Shown here piece by piece: positions 35,950-44,170 of a stretch of DNA of 64,000 nucleotides (position 1 is its first letter; the number at the start of each line of letters is the position of its first letter). The position numbers and the translations under genes were made by a program. Under the pieces are notes generated by a model. It ran no database searches. It had not been told where the DNA came from and saw nothing but the letters and a program-made list of their open reading frames with translations. Origin of the DNA: Verrucomicrobia bacterium LW23 (GTDB lineage: Bacteria; Verrucomicrobiota; Verrucomicrobiia; Methylacidiphilales; UBA1321); NCBI GenBank assembly GCA_003054695.1, contig QAZA01000045.1, positions 817,956 to 881,955 on the forward strand, given 5' to 3'.

Positions 35950-36455
35950 AAAAGTTGGCAAAAGTTGCAAGATGGAACGTCCCACCTGCGAACATGCACA
36001 ACGGGAGGCCGGGCCACTATGGCGGCGCGGCCTCGTGCATGTGTGTAGATCAACCCCAATCCTCACCCTGTGCGGTGACGGGTGGTCGTGCTGGCGCTTC
36101 TCCCGCCGGCGCGGCCGCCCGTACATGGTATTGGGGCCGCCCCCACAACTTCCCTCCACTTCCCCTTACTTTCAGCGCTCTATTTGTGTACGCCGTTGCC
36201 AGGACATTCCGCCGCCACCGCACCTTTCTTGCACAAATGCCGCAAAGGTGCTGGCGCGCGGGGCAAAACGGGGGCATGTTAGCAGCGGAGCCTTTCGGGT
36301 GCCGAGACGCCGTAGCGTTTTGCCCCGCCGGCAAGTCGCTTTTATGCGCGAAGCCTTCGCAGGGCAACGCGTTATGCATGCGTACCGGCCGGCCGCGCCA
36401 GTCTGGACCTCCGCAACCCCCCGGCGCTCGCTCGACAACAGCCCGCCTTATTTGA

Positions 36456-36484
36456 TTGACTTGTCCGCCGCGTCTCGAAATAGT
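36456..36484 (+). promoter_or_regulatory. Promoter of the exported-protein operon
   Basis: TTGACT (36456-36461), 17 bp and AATAGT (36479-36484), 19 nt before the ATG at 36504. Confidence 0.5.
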
Positions 36485-36503
36485 CGCCCGCTAACCACTC
36501 GCT

Positions 36504-37313
36504 ATGAGAAAGACCCACTTCTTCCTGAAACTGCTGGTTCTTGCGCCGCTTGTGCTGGCCGCCCCGCTGGCCCACGCGCAAATGAAACTGGACGAATCCC
36601 TGGCCAAGACGGCCTCGGTGGTCGTTCCCAAGCCTTCCGAATTGTTTTCTGCCATGACGCAGCTCGACTCCACGGTCGACTGGAACAAGGTGATGGCGTT
36701 CGTCAATACCGGCAAGGATAAAGGCCGCTTCGACTACGTGTCGGCCGAATACCGCGCGCTGAACCTGGGCGTGCGCCTGGCCAATGGCGCCGTTGCCGTG
36801 CAATCCCGCGACAAAAAGACCCTCACCGAAATCTCCCGCACCGTCAAGTCGCTGGCCGACAGCCTGGGCATCCGCGCCGAGCTGCTGGCACAGGCCGACG
36901 TGGTGGAGCAACTGGCCCGCGCCGAGAAGTGGCCGGAGCTGCTCAGCCAGCTGGACAAGCTGCAGGAAGACATCCTCACCGCCCTGAAGGAGCGCAAAGA
37001 GACCGACTCCGTAACCCTGGTACGCGTGGCCGGCTGGCTGCAGGGCCTCCACCTCGTCACCTACGGCCTTAAGGAAAATTACCACGAGAAAAGCTCCGGC
37101 CTGCTTCGCCAGCCGCAGCTTGCGGAAGACATCGCCAAGGAGCTGAGCAAACTGAAGGCGAAAGACCCGCTCATTGATGAAATCAAGGCCAAGGTCCTCG
37201 AGATCAAACCCCTGATCGACGTTGCCAAGGGCGCCCCGGTGCCCAAGGAGAGCATCGACAAGCTTTTCACCATCTCCGATGAGACGGTGTCCAAAATCGA
37301 AAAAGCCAAATAA
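36504..37313 (+). CDS. Exported helical protein (269 aa)
   Basis: A signal peptide (MRKTHFFLKLLVLAPLVLAA, cleavage after AHA at about residue 25) precedes a Lys/Glu/Leu-rich mature protein that looks almost entirely helical. No family is recognised. It forms an operon with the next gene, whose ATG is 3 nt after this stop, and a strong terminator closes the pair. Its amino-acid composition (few Pro, many Lys/Glu) differs from most neighbours. It is probably periplasmic or outer-membrane associated. Confidence 0.75.
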   Translation: MRKTHFFLKLLVLAPLVLAAPLAHAQMKLDESLAKTASVVVPKPSELFSAMTQLDSTVDWNKVMAFVNTGKDKGRFDYVSAEYRALNLGVRLANGAVAVQSRDKKTLTEISRTVKSLADSLGIRAELLAQADVVEQLARAEKWPELLSQLDKLQEDILTALKERKETDSVTLVRVAGWLQGLHLVTYGLKENYHEKSSGLLRQPQLAEDIAKELSKLKAKDPLIDEIKAKVLEIKPLIDVAKGAPVPKESIDKLFTISDETVSKIEKAK

Positions 37314-37316
37314 TAT

Positions 37317-37841
37317 ATGCGCATCCTTACCAGATACTGGATTCTCACGCTGGCCATCGTCGCCATGATGGCCACCTCGTCGATGTCGGCCCACGCGTCC
37401 GCCCAGGAAGCGCTGGATCTGGCCATCGAGATCGGCAAGGAAATCTACAAGAAGTACGGCATCAAGCCCTTCTCCGAGGACTCCGGCTTTCTCGATACCG
37501 GCAAGCAAAAGGTCTACAAGCTGACGCTGTACGAAGGACTTCCCTACACGTTCATCGTCACCGGCTCCAAGGAAGTGGAGAAGCTGGAAGTGGGCCTGTT
37601 TGACGAAGCCGAAAAGCTCGTTCTCGAAGGCACCACCAGCGAGAACGGCCGCGTCGCCACCCTGCCCTTCAAGCCCACCGCCACCGCCATCTACTACCTG
37701 GCCGTGCAGATGAGCAAGAGCACCGGCACCGGCGGCAACTTCTACGTGCTGCAGTACAACCCGCCCCCCAGCAAGGACGGCACCGAAAAGTCCTCGACCA
37801 TGAACTTCGAGGTCAAGCCCCTCCTCGCCTACGCCAGGTAA
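37317..37841 (+). CDS. Exported protein (174 aa), partner of 36504 product
   Basis: A signal peptide ends near SMSAHASA (about residue 29). The mature part contains a short helical lead (QEALDLAIEIGKEIYKKYG) and then a beta-sandwich-like region (YKLTLYEGLPYTFIVTG, AIYYLAVQMSKSTG, NFYVLQYNPPP) resembling pre-peptidase C-type (PPC) domains that accompany secreted proteins. That resemblance is suggestive only. Tightly coupled to the gene before it. Confidence 0.75.
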   Translation: MRILTRYWILTLAIVAMMATSSMSAHASAQEALDLAIEIGKEIYKKYGIKPFSEDSGFLDTGKQKVYKLTLYEGLPYTFIVTGSKEVEKLEVGLFDEAEKLVLEGTTSENGRVATLPFKPTATAIYYLAVQMSKSTGTGGNFYVLQYNPPPSKDGTEKSSTMNFEVKPLLAYAR

Positions 37842-37885
37842 GCTGCTGAGTCCCACGGGTTTGCAGACATAGGTACCCCTCCCTG

Positions 37886-37943
37886 ACCGCCCGCGCCGCC
37901 TCCCCCTTCCCCCCGAAGGGGAGGCCGGCCCGGGCGGTTTTTT
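37886..37943 (+). terminator. Strong rho-independent terminator
   Basis: ACCGCCCGCGCCGCCTCCCC pairs with GGGGAGGCCGGCCCGGGCGG around a short loop (CTTCCCCCCGAA region) and is followed by TTTTTT at 37938-37943. It closes the exported-protein operon. Confidence 0.88.
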
Positions 37944-38038
37944 GTGCTGCAAGGGCGGGACGTTGGCAGGCGACCCAGTCATCCCCTCCCGGTTCCTGTT
38001 GCAATCCTCGCAATCTTGCTCCACTCTCTCTGCCATCC

Positions 38039-39130
38039 ATGAAAAAGATTGGACTGATGGGCTGCGGCGTCGTGGCGCAGTATGGGCATTTGCCGGCAAT
38101 TCTGGCGACGGACGGGGCGAATGGCGAGCCGGGCCTTATTCTCCATGCGCTGTACGATCCCTACGAGGCGCCGTTGCAGACCGCGTGGGCGATGACTTCC
38201 TCCGCACCGCCGGCCGGCTCCCCCTCGGGCACGCAGCCTATTGGGCCGCAGCCGTTTACGGATATCGACGCGTTCTTTGCCTCCGGCATTGAGGCCGTGT
38301 CCATCACCTCCCCGGCGCCCGTTCATTACGACAACGTGCTGCGCGCTGCCAAAGCCGGGCTGCCCGTGCTGTGCGAGAAACCCCTGGCCACCACCTCCGC
38401 CCAGGCCGCGGAGATGATCGCCGCCATGGACGCCGCCGGAGCCACGCTGCACACCGCCTTCTGCTACCGCTTCAGCCCCGCCGCGCTGGAGATCCGCCGG
38501 CTGGTGCGCGCCGGCGCCATCGGCACGGTGCGGTCGCTGCGCCTCATCTACAACTGGGGCCTGCACGGCAAGTTCAGCACGGACGCGCAGGGCAACCGCA
38601 TTTTGCAGCAGCGCCGCGTGGGCCGTATGCTGGAGGGTGGGCCGCTGGTGGATTGCGGCACGCACCAGATCGACCTCGCCATGTTCTGGCTGGACAGCCC
38701 CATTGTGCGCTACAGCGGCCACGGCGCCTGGGCCGACGACTACGAGGCGCCCGACCACGTGTGGCTGCATATGGATCACGCATGCGGCGCCCACACTGTG
38801 GTGGAGGTCAGCTACTCCTACCACCACACCAGCCGCCGCGCCCGCTCGGAGTTTGTCTACGAGCTCATCGGCACCCGCGGCGTCATCCGCTACGACCGCG
38901 AAGCGCAAACGTTTACGGTGGAGAACGACGAAGGCTCCCAGTCCCTCCCCTGGGCGCCGGAGAAAAGCTTCGAGGGCCTCTACGCCGAGTGGGCGCGCGC
39001 CCTGGCCTCCGGCAGCTCGGAGCTCCTCACCACCGCGCAGGCCGGCACGCAGGTTACGGAAATCGCCCGTGAGACCACTAACCAGGCCATAGCCTCGCGC
39101 CTGGCCGTTGCCACGGCGGGGGCAGCCTGA
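38039..39130 (+). CDS. Gfo/Idh/MocA-family oxidoreductase
   Basis: A 363-aa NAD(P)-dependent sugar or inositol dehydrogenase. The N-terminal Rossmann fold starts at KKIGLMGCGVVAQYGHLPAI, the EKP motif that places the catalytic lysine is at VLCEKPLATT, and the C-terminal domain contains GGPLVDCGTHQIDLAMFWL with the conserved His. Two inserts (about residues 47-72) lengthen the first domain. The substrate is unknown; the neighbour DUF5069 gene gives no clue. Confidence 0.9.
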   Translation: MKKIGLMGCGVVAQYGHLPAILATDGANGEPGLILHALYDPYEAPLQTAWAMTSSAPPAGSPSGTQPIGPQPFTDIDAFFASGIEAVSITSPAPVHYDNVLRAAKAGLPVLCEKPLATTSAQAAEMIAAMDAAGATLHTAFCYRFSPAALEIRRLVRAGAIGTVRSLRLIYNWGLHGKFSTDAQGNRILQQRRVGRMLEGGPLVDCGTHQIDLAMFWLDSPIVRYSGHGAWADDYEAPDHVWLHMDHACGAHTVVEVSYSYHHTSRRARSEFVYELIGTRGVIRYDREAQTFTVENDEGSQSLPWAPEKSFEGLYAEWARALASGSSELLTTAQAGTQVTEIARETTNQAIASRLAVATAGAA

Positions 39131-39227
39131 GCCAGAGGCGGCGCGGCCACCTTCCGCAAGTTGTGTGATGTTTATGTGATTTTGTGGTTCAAACATTTCC
39201 CTCCTCCCCCCTCCCTTCGCCAAACCC

Positions 39228-39695
39228 ATGAAAACTCCTGGACTGCGCAGCCCCTATGAGATGGCCGGCGGCATCGTCTACTTCCCCCGCATGCTGGACA
39301 AGATCCGCCTGCACGCCGCCGGGCAGCTCCCGCCGGACTACGTGGAGAACCTCGGCAAAGGCTTCGACGGCCGCTGCTGCGCCTTCCTCGGCATCAGCTA
39401 CGAGGCCCTGCGCGACCACGTGCTGCACGCCACTGGCGAGGAAACCGGTGACGAAGCCATCGCCACCTGGGCCGCCGAGCACGGCCGCAATCCCAGCGAG
39501 ACCGACAAGGAGGTGTGGAACGGCTTTATGACCAAACGCGGCTGGCGCGACTCCTCCACCGGCTGGCTGCGCTTCCGCATCCACGAAGCCGGCCGCCCCG
39601 TCGACGGCTCCATCCTCACCATGTTCGACTTCATCGACGCCGACGAAGAAAACCCGCCCCGCACCTTCGCCGCCGTTACCGATCCCTCGCTGTAG
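39228..39695 (+). CDS. DUF5069-domain protein
   Basis: This 155-aa protein matches the pattern of DUF5069, a family I know mainly from Verrucomicrobia and Planctomycetes: LRSPYEMAGGIVYFPRMLDK near the N-terminus, then LPPDYVENLGKGFDGRCCAF. Function unknown. It has no signal peptide. It reads in the same direction as the dehydrogenase, 97 bp downstream, and ends about 25 bp before a half family-A repeat. Confidence 0.78.
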   Translation: MKTPGLRSPYEMAGGIVYFPRMLDKIRLHAAGQLPPDYVENLGKGFDGRCCAFLGISYEALRDHVLHATGEETGDEAIATWAAEHGRNPSETDKEVWNGFMTKRGWRDSSTGWLRFRIHEAGRPVDGSILTMFDFIDADEENPPRTFAAVTDPSL

Positions 39696-39720
39696 CAGTC
39701 CATCAGATACGGAGTGGAAT

Positions 39721-39761
39721 ATTTCGCACGAAGGGGGACAAAGCCGCTAAGTGGGGATAAA
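39721..39761. repeat. Half copy of palindromic family A
   Basis: This repeats the right arm of the 3438-3549 element almost base for base (CGAAGGGGGACAAAGCCGCT onwards), but no left arm lies nearby. AAGCGCCAACGGCG, the core of the 28763 hairpin, is at 39826-39839 in the same gap. No gene lies between 39696 and 39983. Confidence 0.8.
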
Positions 39762-39983
39762 TCCGAGAACTTGCGAATTGGTTAGAGCAGATTCCAGTTA
39801 GTTTGTCCTCAACAGCAGCGCTCCCAAGCGCCAACGGCGTGCCATAGACCAGGCCAGGGCGACGATGATGACGGCGGCTGCAATGCGAAGCGCTTGCCGT
39901 AGCGCGGAGGGCCGCCACTCGTACCCTGGAAACCTCCGCGCGTTTGGACCAGCATCATTCCTTTGCCTGGCACTCAGCCTCGG

Positions 39984-41315
39984 CTAGCAGGAGAACACGA
40001 ACTCTCCGGCCACCACGGTGGCCACGGCTTTGCCCTTCAGCTCCCAGCCGTGGAAGGGGGTGTTTCGGCTTTTGCTTTGGAATTTCTCTTTGTCGACGAC
40101 CCACTCGCGTGCGGGGTCGATGAGGGTGATGTCGGCGTCGGCGCCGGGGGAGAGGGTGCCTTTGTCCAGGCGCAGCAGTTTGGCGGGGTTGATGGTGAGC
40201 TTTTCGATCATTTTGGCCCAGGAGATTACGCCCGGCTCGATCAGCGTCTTTACAAACAGGCTCAGCTCCGTCTCCAGGCCCAGGATGCCGAAGGGCGCCT
40301 CGCTGAACTCCACTTCCTTCTCGTAGGTGGCGTGGGGTGCGTGGTCGCTGCCCAGGATCTCGATGGTGCCGTCGGCCACACCTTCCAGCAGAGCTGCGAT
40401 GTCCCGTTTGGTGCGCAGCGGCGGGTTCATCTTGAAGTTTGTGTCGTAGCCGGCTATCGACTCGTCCGTCAGCGCCAGGTGATGCGGCATTACCTCGGCG
40501 CTGATTTTGACGCCGCGTTGCATGGCCTCGCGCACCAGGCGCACGCTGCCGGCGCTGGAGAGGTGCTGGCAGTGCACGGTGCCGCCCGTCAGCTCGGCCA
40601 GCAGCGCGTTGCGGCCCACAATGACCTCCTCCGCGATAGCCGGCCAGCCTTGCAGGCCCAGCACGGTGCTCCAGTAGCCTTCGTTCATCACGCCGCCTTC
40701 GCTCAGGGCGTAATCCTGGCAATGGTCCAGCAGCGGCAGGTCAAACATCTGCGCGTACTCCAGGGCGCGACGCATTAACTCGTTGTTCTGGATGCACTTA
40801 CCGTCATCCGTAATGGCCACCACGCCGGCCTGTTTCAGCGATCCGATCGGCGCGAGGGCCTCGCCTGCCATGTTTTGGGAGATACAGCCCGTGGTGTAAA
40901 CGTTGACAATCGCCGTCTCCGCGATGCGCTGGCGCAGCCATGCGATGGTGTTGGGGCCATCCGCCACCGGTTTGGTGTTGGGCATCGCCACGATGGTGCT
41001 GAATCCGCCGGCCGCCGCCGCGCGGGTGCCGGTGGCGACCGTCTCTTTGCTGCCCTGGCCGGGCTCGCGCAGGTGCACGTGCAGGTCAATGAGGCCGGGG
41101 CAGACGATAAGTCCCGAGCAGTCAATCACTTCCACGGATTCGTTGACGGGAATCTCCGCGACGATTTTTCCGTCGCGCACGTACACCTCGCCGATCTCGT
41201 CGCGCCTGTTGGCGGGGTCGATCACGCGGCCGCCCGTCAGCGCCCAGGAGCGGGTGCCGAGCTTGCGGTCGTAGGTGGAGACGAGCGAGGGATCGCGGGG
41301 GGCGAGCTTCATCAT
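39984..41315 (-). CDS. pyrC: Dihydroorotase, class I
   Basis: PyrC cyclises carbamoyl aspartate to dihydroorotate. The 443-aa amidohydrolase has the metal-binding HVHLREPG (His79 and His81), and GSDHAPHATYEK with the catalytic Asp; both are intact, so it should be active and not a structural pyrC' homologue. Its ATG overlaps the pyrB stop in ATGA, so the two are translationally coupled and may form the ATCase-DHOase complex known in several bacteria. It is the last gene of the pyr operon. Confidence 0.95.
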   Translation of the reverse strand: MMKLAPRDPSLVSTYDRKLGTRSWALTGGRVIDPANRRDEIGEVYVRDGKIVAEIPVNESVEVIDCSGLIVCPGLIDLHVHLREPGQGSKETVATGTRAAAAGGFSTIVAMPNTKPVADGPNTIAWLRQRIAETAIVNVYTTGCISQNMAGEALAPIGSLKQAGVVAITDDGKCIQNNELMRRALEYAQMFDLPLLDHCQDYALSEGGVMNEGYWSTVLGLQGWPAIAEEVIVGRNALLAELTGGTVHCQHLSSAGSVRLVREAMQRGVKISAEVMPHHLALTDESIAGYDTNFKMNPPLRTKRDIAALLEGVADGTIEILGSDHAPHATYEKEVEFSEAPFGILGLETELSLFVKTLIEPGVISWAKMIEKLTINPAKLLRLDKGTLSPGADADITLIDPAREWVVDKEKFQSKSRNTPFHGWELKGKAVATVVAGEFVFSC

Positions 41316-42331
41316 GACGCGGGGGAGGTGATATGAGGGGCAAGGGGCGCGCCGGGCGCCACGTGCAGCGGCTGGCCACCGCTAAGCAGGTAAAGGATGG
41401 CCATGCGCACGGCCATGCCGTTGGTAACTTGTTCCAGGATAACGCTGTTGACGCCGTCCGCCAGTTCGCTGTCGATCTCTACGCCACGGTTAATCGGGCC
41501 GGGATGCATGATGACAACGTCGGGCCGGCATTTGCGAAAGCGCGCCGCCGTAAGGCCAAAGAGTGAGACGTACTCGCCCAGGCTGGGGAAGAGGGCCTGC
41601 CGCTGGCGCTCGTGCTGAATGCGCAGCAGCATAATCACATGCGCCTCGGGCAGAATATCTTCCAGCTTGTGGCTGATGTTCACGCCCAGCTTCTTGAAGA
41701 CCGGCGGCACCAGCGTGCTTGGGCCCACCAGAGTCACGTCCGCGCCCAGCTTAAGCAGCGCCCATATGTTACTGCGCGCCACGCGCGAGAACATAATGTC
41801 GCCGCAGATGGCGATTTTCAGCCCCTTGAGGTCGCGGCCCAGACGCTCGCGGATGGTGAAGGTATCCAGCAGCGCCTGGCTGGGGTGCTCGTGCGCGCCG
41901 TCGCCGGCGTTTATAATGCCCGTGCGCAGACGCTCCGCCAGAAACTGCGCGGCGCCGGCGCAGGAGTGGCGCATTACCATAAAGTCGGCATTCAGCGCCT
42001 GCAGATTCAGGCCGGTATCCTTCAGCGTCTCGCCCTTCTTGAAGCTGCTGCTGCTGCTTTCCAGGGAGATGACGTCGGCGCTGAGGCGGTTGGCGGCCAG
42101 CTCGAACGAGGCGCGGGTGCGCGTGCTTGGCTCCACAAACAGGTTGACGACCGTTTTGCCGCGCAGCGCTGGCACCTTTTTGATGGCGCGGGAGTTAATC
42201 TCCTTGAACGCGGAGGCGGTGTCGTGGATGAGATCAATCTCCCACGGCTCCAGCGTGCGGATGCTGAGCAAATCCTTATGCTTCCACTGGCGCGAGGGGG
42301 TGGTGGGCGCCATGTATTCGGTGGGGCTCAT
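41312..42331 (-). CDS. pyrB: Aspartate carbamoyltransferase catalytic subunit
   Basis: PyrB condenses carbamoyl phosphate with aspartate, the first committed pyrimidine step. The 339-aa protein has the carbamoyl-phosphate loop STRTRASFELA, the HPSQALLD motif and HPGPINRG near the C-terminus. The regulatory subunit PyrI is absent; the operon order pyrR-pyrB-pyrC with 4-nt ATGA overlaps at both junctions is the pattern of unregulated ATCases. The start (MSPTEYMAP) lies inside the pyrR stop. Confidence 0.96.
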   Translation of the reverse strand: MSPTEYMAPTTPSRQWKHKDLLSIRTLEPWEIDLIHDTASAFKEINSRAIKKVPALRGKTVVNLFVEPSTRTRASFELAANRLSADVISLESSSSSFKKGETLKDTGLNLQALNADFMVMRHSCAGAAQFLAERLRTGIINAGDGAHEHPSQALLDTFTIRERLGRDLKGLKIAICGDIMFSRVARSNIWALLKLGADVTLVGPSTLVPPVFKKLGVNISHKLEDILPEAHVIMLLRIQHERQRQALFPSLGEYVSLFGLTAARFRKCRPDVVIMHPGPINRGVEIDSELADGVNSVILEQVTNGMAVRMAILYLLSGGQPLHVAPGAPLAPHITSPAS

Positions 42332-42867
42332 GGCGATACGACCTCCACAACGTCGGCCGGTACGGGGTCGACCTCGGTTAGTTTAACCTGCACGGTGTCC
42401 TCCAGCTCCGTGGTTATTTTGCGGGCGAAAAAGTCCGCGCGGATGGGGACCTGCCGGTGGCCGCGGTCAATCAGCGCCAGGAGCTGGATGGCGGCGGGGC
42501 GGCCCAGGTCCGACAGGGCGGCAAGGGCGGCGCGCACGCTGCGGCCGGTAAAGAGCACGTCGTCCACCAGCACAACCACGCGGCGGGTAATGTCGAAAGG
42601 GATGTGAGAGACCTGAGGCACGGGAATGTTCAGCTCCAGGTCGTCGCGATGGAACGTGATGTCCATCTTGCCCACGGGGGGCTCGAACCCGGCGATGGGG
42701 GCAAGGCGCGAGGCAAGGCGCTGCGCCAGCGTGTAACCGCGCGTGGGCAGCCCGATCAGCACAATGCGCCGCGGATCCGCCGCGTTGCGCTCCAGCACCT
42801 GGTAGCTCAGCCGCGTCAGCGCGCGATCAAGCGCATCGGCGTCCAGCAAAACGTTGGAAGAGGGCAT
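42328..42867 (-). CDS. pyrR: Bifunctional pyr operon regulator / uracil phosphoribosyltransferase
   Basis: PyrR is a phosphoribosyltransferase fold protein that in Gram-positives binds pyr mRNA and has UPRT activity. The PRPP loop is VVVLVDDVLFTGRSVRAAL; LIGLPTRGYTLAQRLA and HRQVPIRADFFARKI are also typical. The ATG at 42867 gives 179 aa, the normal family length; a longer upstream frame is unlike any PyrR. I see no obvious PyrR-binding loop or attenuator in the 90-bp leader, so its regulatory mode here is open. Confidence 0.92.
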   Translation of the reverse strand: MPSSNVLLDADALDRALTRLSYQVLERNAADPRRIVLIGLPTRGYTLAQRLASRLAPIAGFEPPVGKMDITFHRDDLELNIPVPQVSHIPFDITRRVVVLVDDVLFTGRSVRAALAALSDLGRPAAIQLLALIDRGHRQVPIRADFFARKITTELEDTVQVKLTEVDPVPADVVEVVSP

Positions 42868-42958
42868 TAAACCGCTATTAACGTGGCGGAGAGAGGGGAA
42901 TGCAAGGAAAAACGCGGCGCGGGGGCCGGGTGGAGAGGCGGCGGGGCGCTCCGCTACT

Positions 42959-44068
42959 TCAAGCAGACTCGGTTGTGGTACCCGGCACGGCAGCAACCGC
43001 GCGGCCCGCTTCCACCGCGTCCCGGTTTTTGCGCCGAAAAAGCGCCAGCAGCCCGCGCTGTACAGGGAGGTCGAGCAGGTAATGGATGGCGATGGACAAG
43101 GTGATGGTCAGGGCCATCATAAAGGAGAGAAACCACCAGTTCTGGGTGGGGATGACAATCTGGTGGTAGGCGTGCAGCCACGCCACGGCGTAGAGGCCGA
43201 TGAAGAGAAGGACGGTGTGGATAAGGTAGATGGCGTAGGAGGAGTCCCCCAGGACAACCATGGTGGTCTCAACCCACCCGGGGAGCTTGCCTTCGTAAAG
43301 CATCGCGGCGGCAACAGCTGCCGCGGCACACGGGCCCCAGGTGTAGACGCGCGAGTCGCCGGTGAAGGAGGGGCTGAAGTAGGCGGCGGCTGCGAGCGTC
43401 CCCGCGGCGGCAATTATGGCCAGGCACAGGGGCAGGCTTATCCTGGGGAGATGCCGGTTGGCCACGGCGAGACCGACCCCCAGGAGGAAGGCGAAGATGA
43501 TCGGATTGCCCAAAAAAGCCCACGGCATGGGAAGCCCCCTGCGGGCAAAGTAGGCAAGGGCGACGAAACCGCAGATCAATAACGCAACGCCCACCCGCCG
43601 CGGCGCCAGGAGCGCAGCCGCGAAGCAGAGGTAGAAGAACATCTCGTAGTTCAGCGTCCAGCCCACATTCAGGAAGGGGTAGGTGGAGCCGATCGGGCTG
43701 ACATGGGGGTAAAAGAGCAGGGAGAGACAGAGGTGCTCCCACGTCACCCGAGCCACTTCAAAGGTTTGGATTCTGTAGAGGTACGCGGCGTAAATGCAGG
43801 TGCAGAACCAGTAGAGCGGCACAATGCGAATGAGGCGGCGGATCAGGAAGTCGGCCGAGTTGGCCAGCGAGCCGAACTTGTCGAAGGACAGGTGCATCAT
43901 GATGAAGCCCGAGATCACGAAGAAGATGTCCACACCAAATCCAAGGACACCGAACGTGGTGTCCCCGGGCTTTTGAACATACTGATGGTGAAAGTGGGAA
44001 AATGCTATCGCCAGTGCCGCAACTGCCCGCATCCCCTGCAGTGACACGATCTTTTGGGGTCGCTCCAT
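42959..44068 (-). CDS. Acyltransferase family 3 membrane protein
   Basis: A 369-aa polytopic enzyme of the OafA/NolL type, which O-acetylates LPS, exopolysaccharide or other glycans at the membrane. It starts with the diagnostic LQGMRAVAALAIAFSHFHH, carries FGVDIFFVISGFIM, and has about ten hydrophobic segments. The conserved His (about residue 25) and the Arg pair in FLIRRLIRIVPLYWF are visible. It may modify surface glycans made by the glycosyltransferases here. It lies 91 bp upstream of pyrR on the same strand and could read into the pyr operon. Confidence 0.88.
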   Translation of the reverse strand: MERPQKIVSLQGMRAVAALAIAFSHFHHQYVQKPGDTTFGVLGFGVDIFFVISGFIMMHLSFDKFGSLANSADFLIRRLIRIVPLYWFCTCIYAAYLYRIQTFEVARVTWEHLCLSLLFYPHVSPIGSTYPFLNVGWTLNYEMFFYLCFAAALLAPRRVGVALLICGFVALAYFARRGLPMPWAFLGNPIIFAFLLGVGLAVANRHLPRISLPLCLAIIAAAGTLAAAAYFSPSFTGDSRVYTWGPCAAAAVAAAMLYEGKLPGWVETTMVVLGDSSYAIYLIHTVLLFIGLYAVAWLHAYHQIVIPTQNWWFLSFMMALTITLSIAIHYLLDLPVQRGLLALFRRKNRDAVEAGRAVAAVPGTTTESA

Positions 44069-44170
44069 GGCACGCGATGTTGCCGGGTATCAACGGGTTG
44101 GCAATGCAAAACGGGCACGGAACGTTGTCCCTCGCATTCGGGATTGAACCCGCTGCGCGAGAGGGGCAAG

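Larger units (their letters stand above)
35914..36503. other. Gene-free 590-bp region with a long hairpin
   Basis: No convincing coding sequence is present on either strand. CGGGGCAAAACG (36259-36270) and CGTTTTGCCCCG (36316-36327) are perfect 12-bp inverted repeats around a 45-nt loop. The left end holds the promoter of the VOC gene and the right end the promoter of the exported-protein operon. Confidence 0.45.

Noticed and set aside
37317-37841. Firm assignment as a PPC-domain protein
   Set aside because: The beta-strand pattern is similar but the conserved residues of the family cannot be verified without a profile search.
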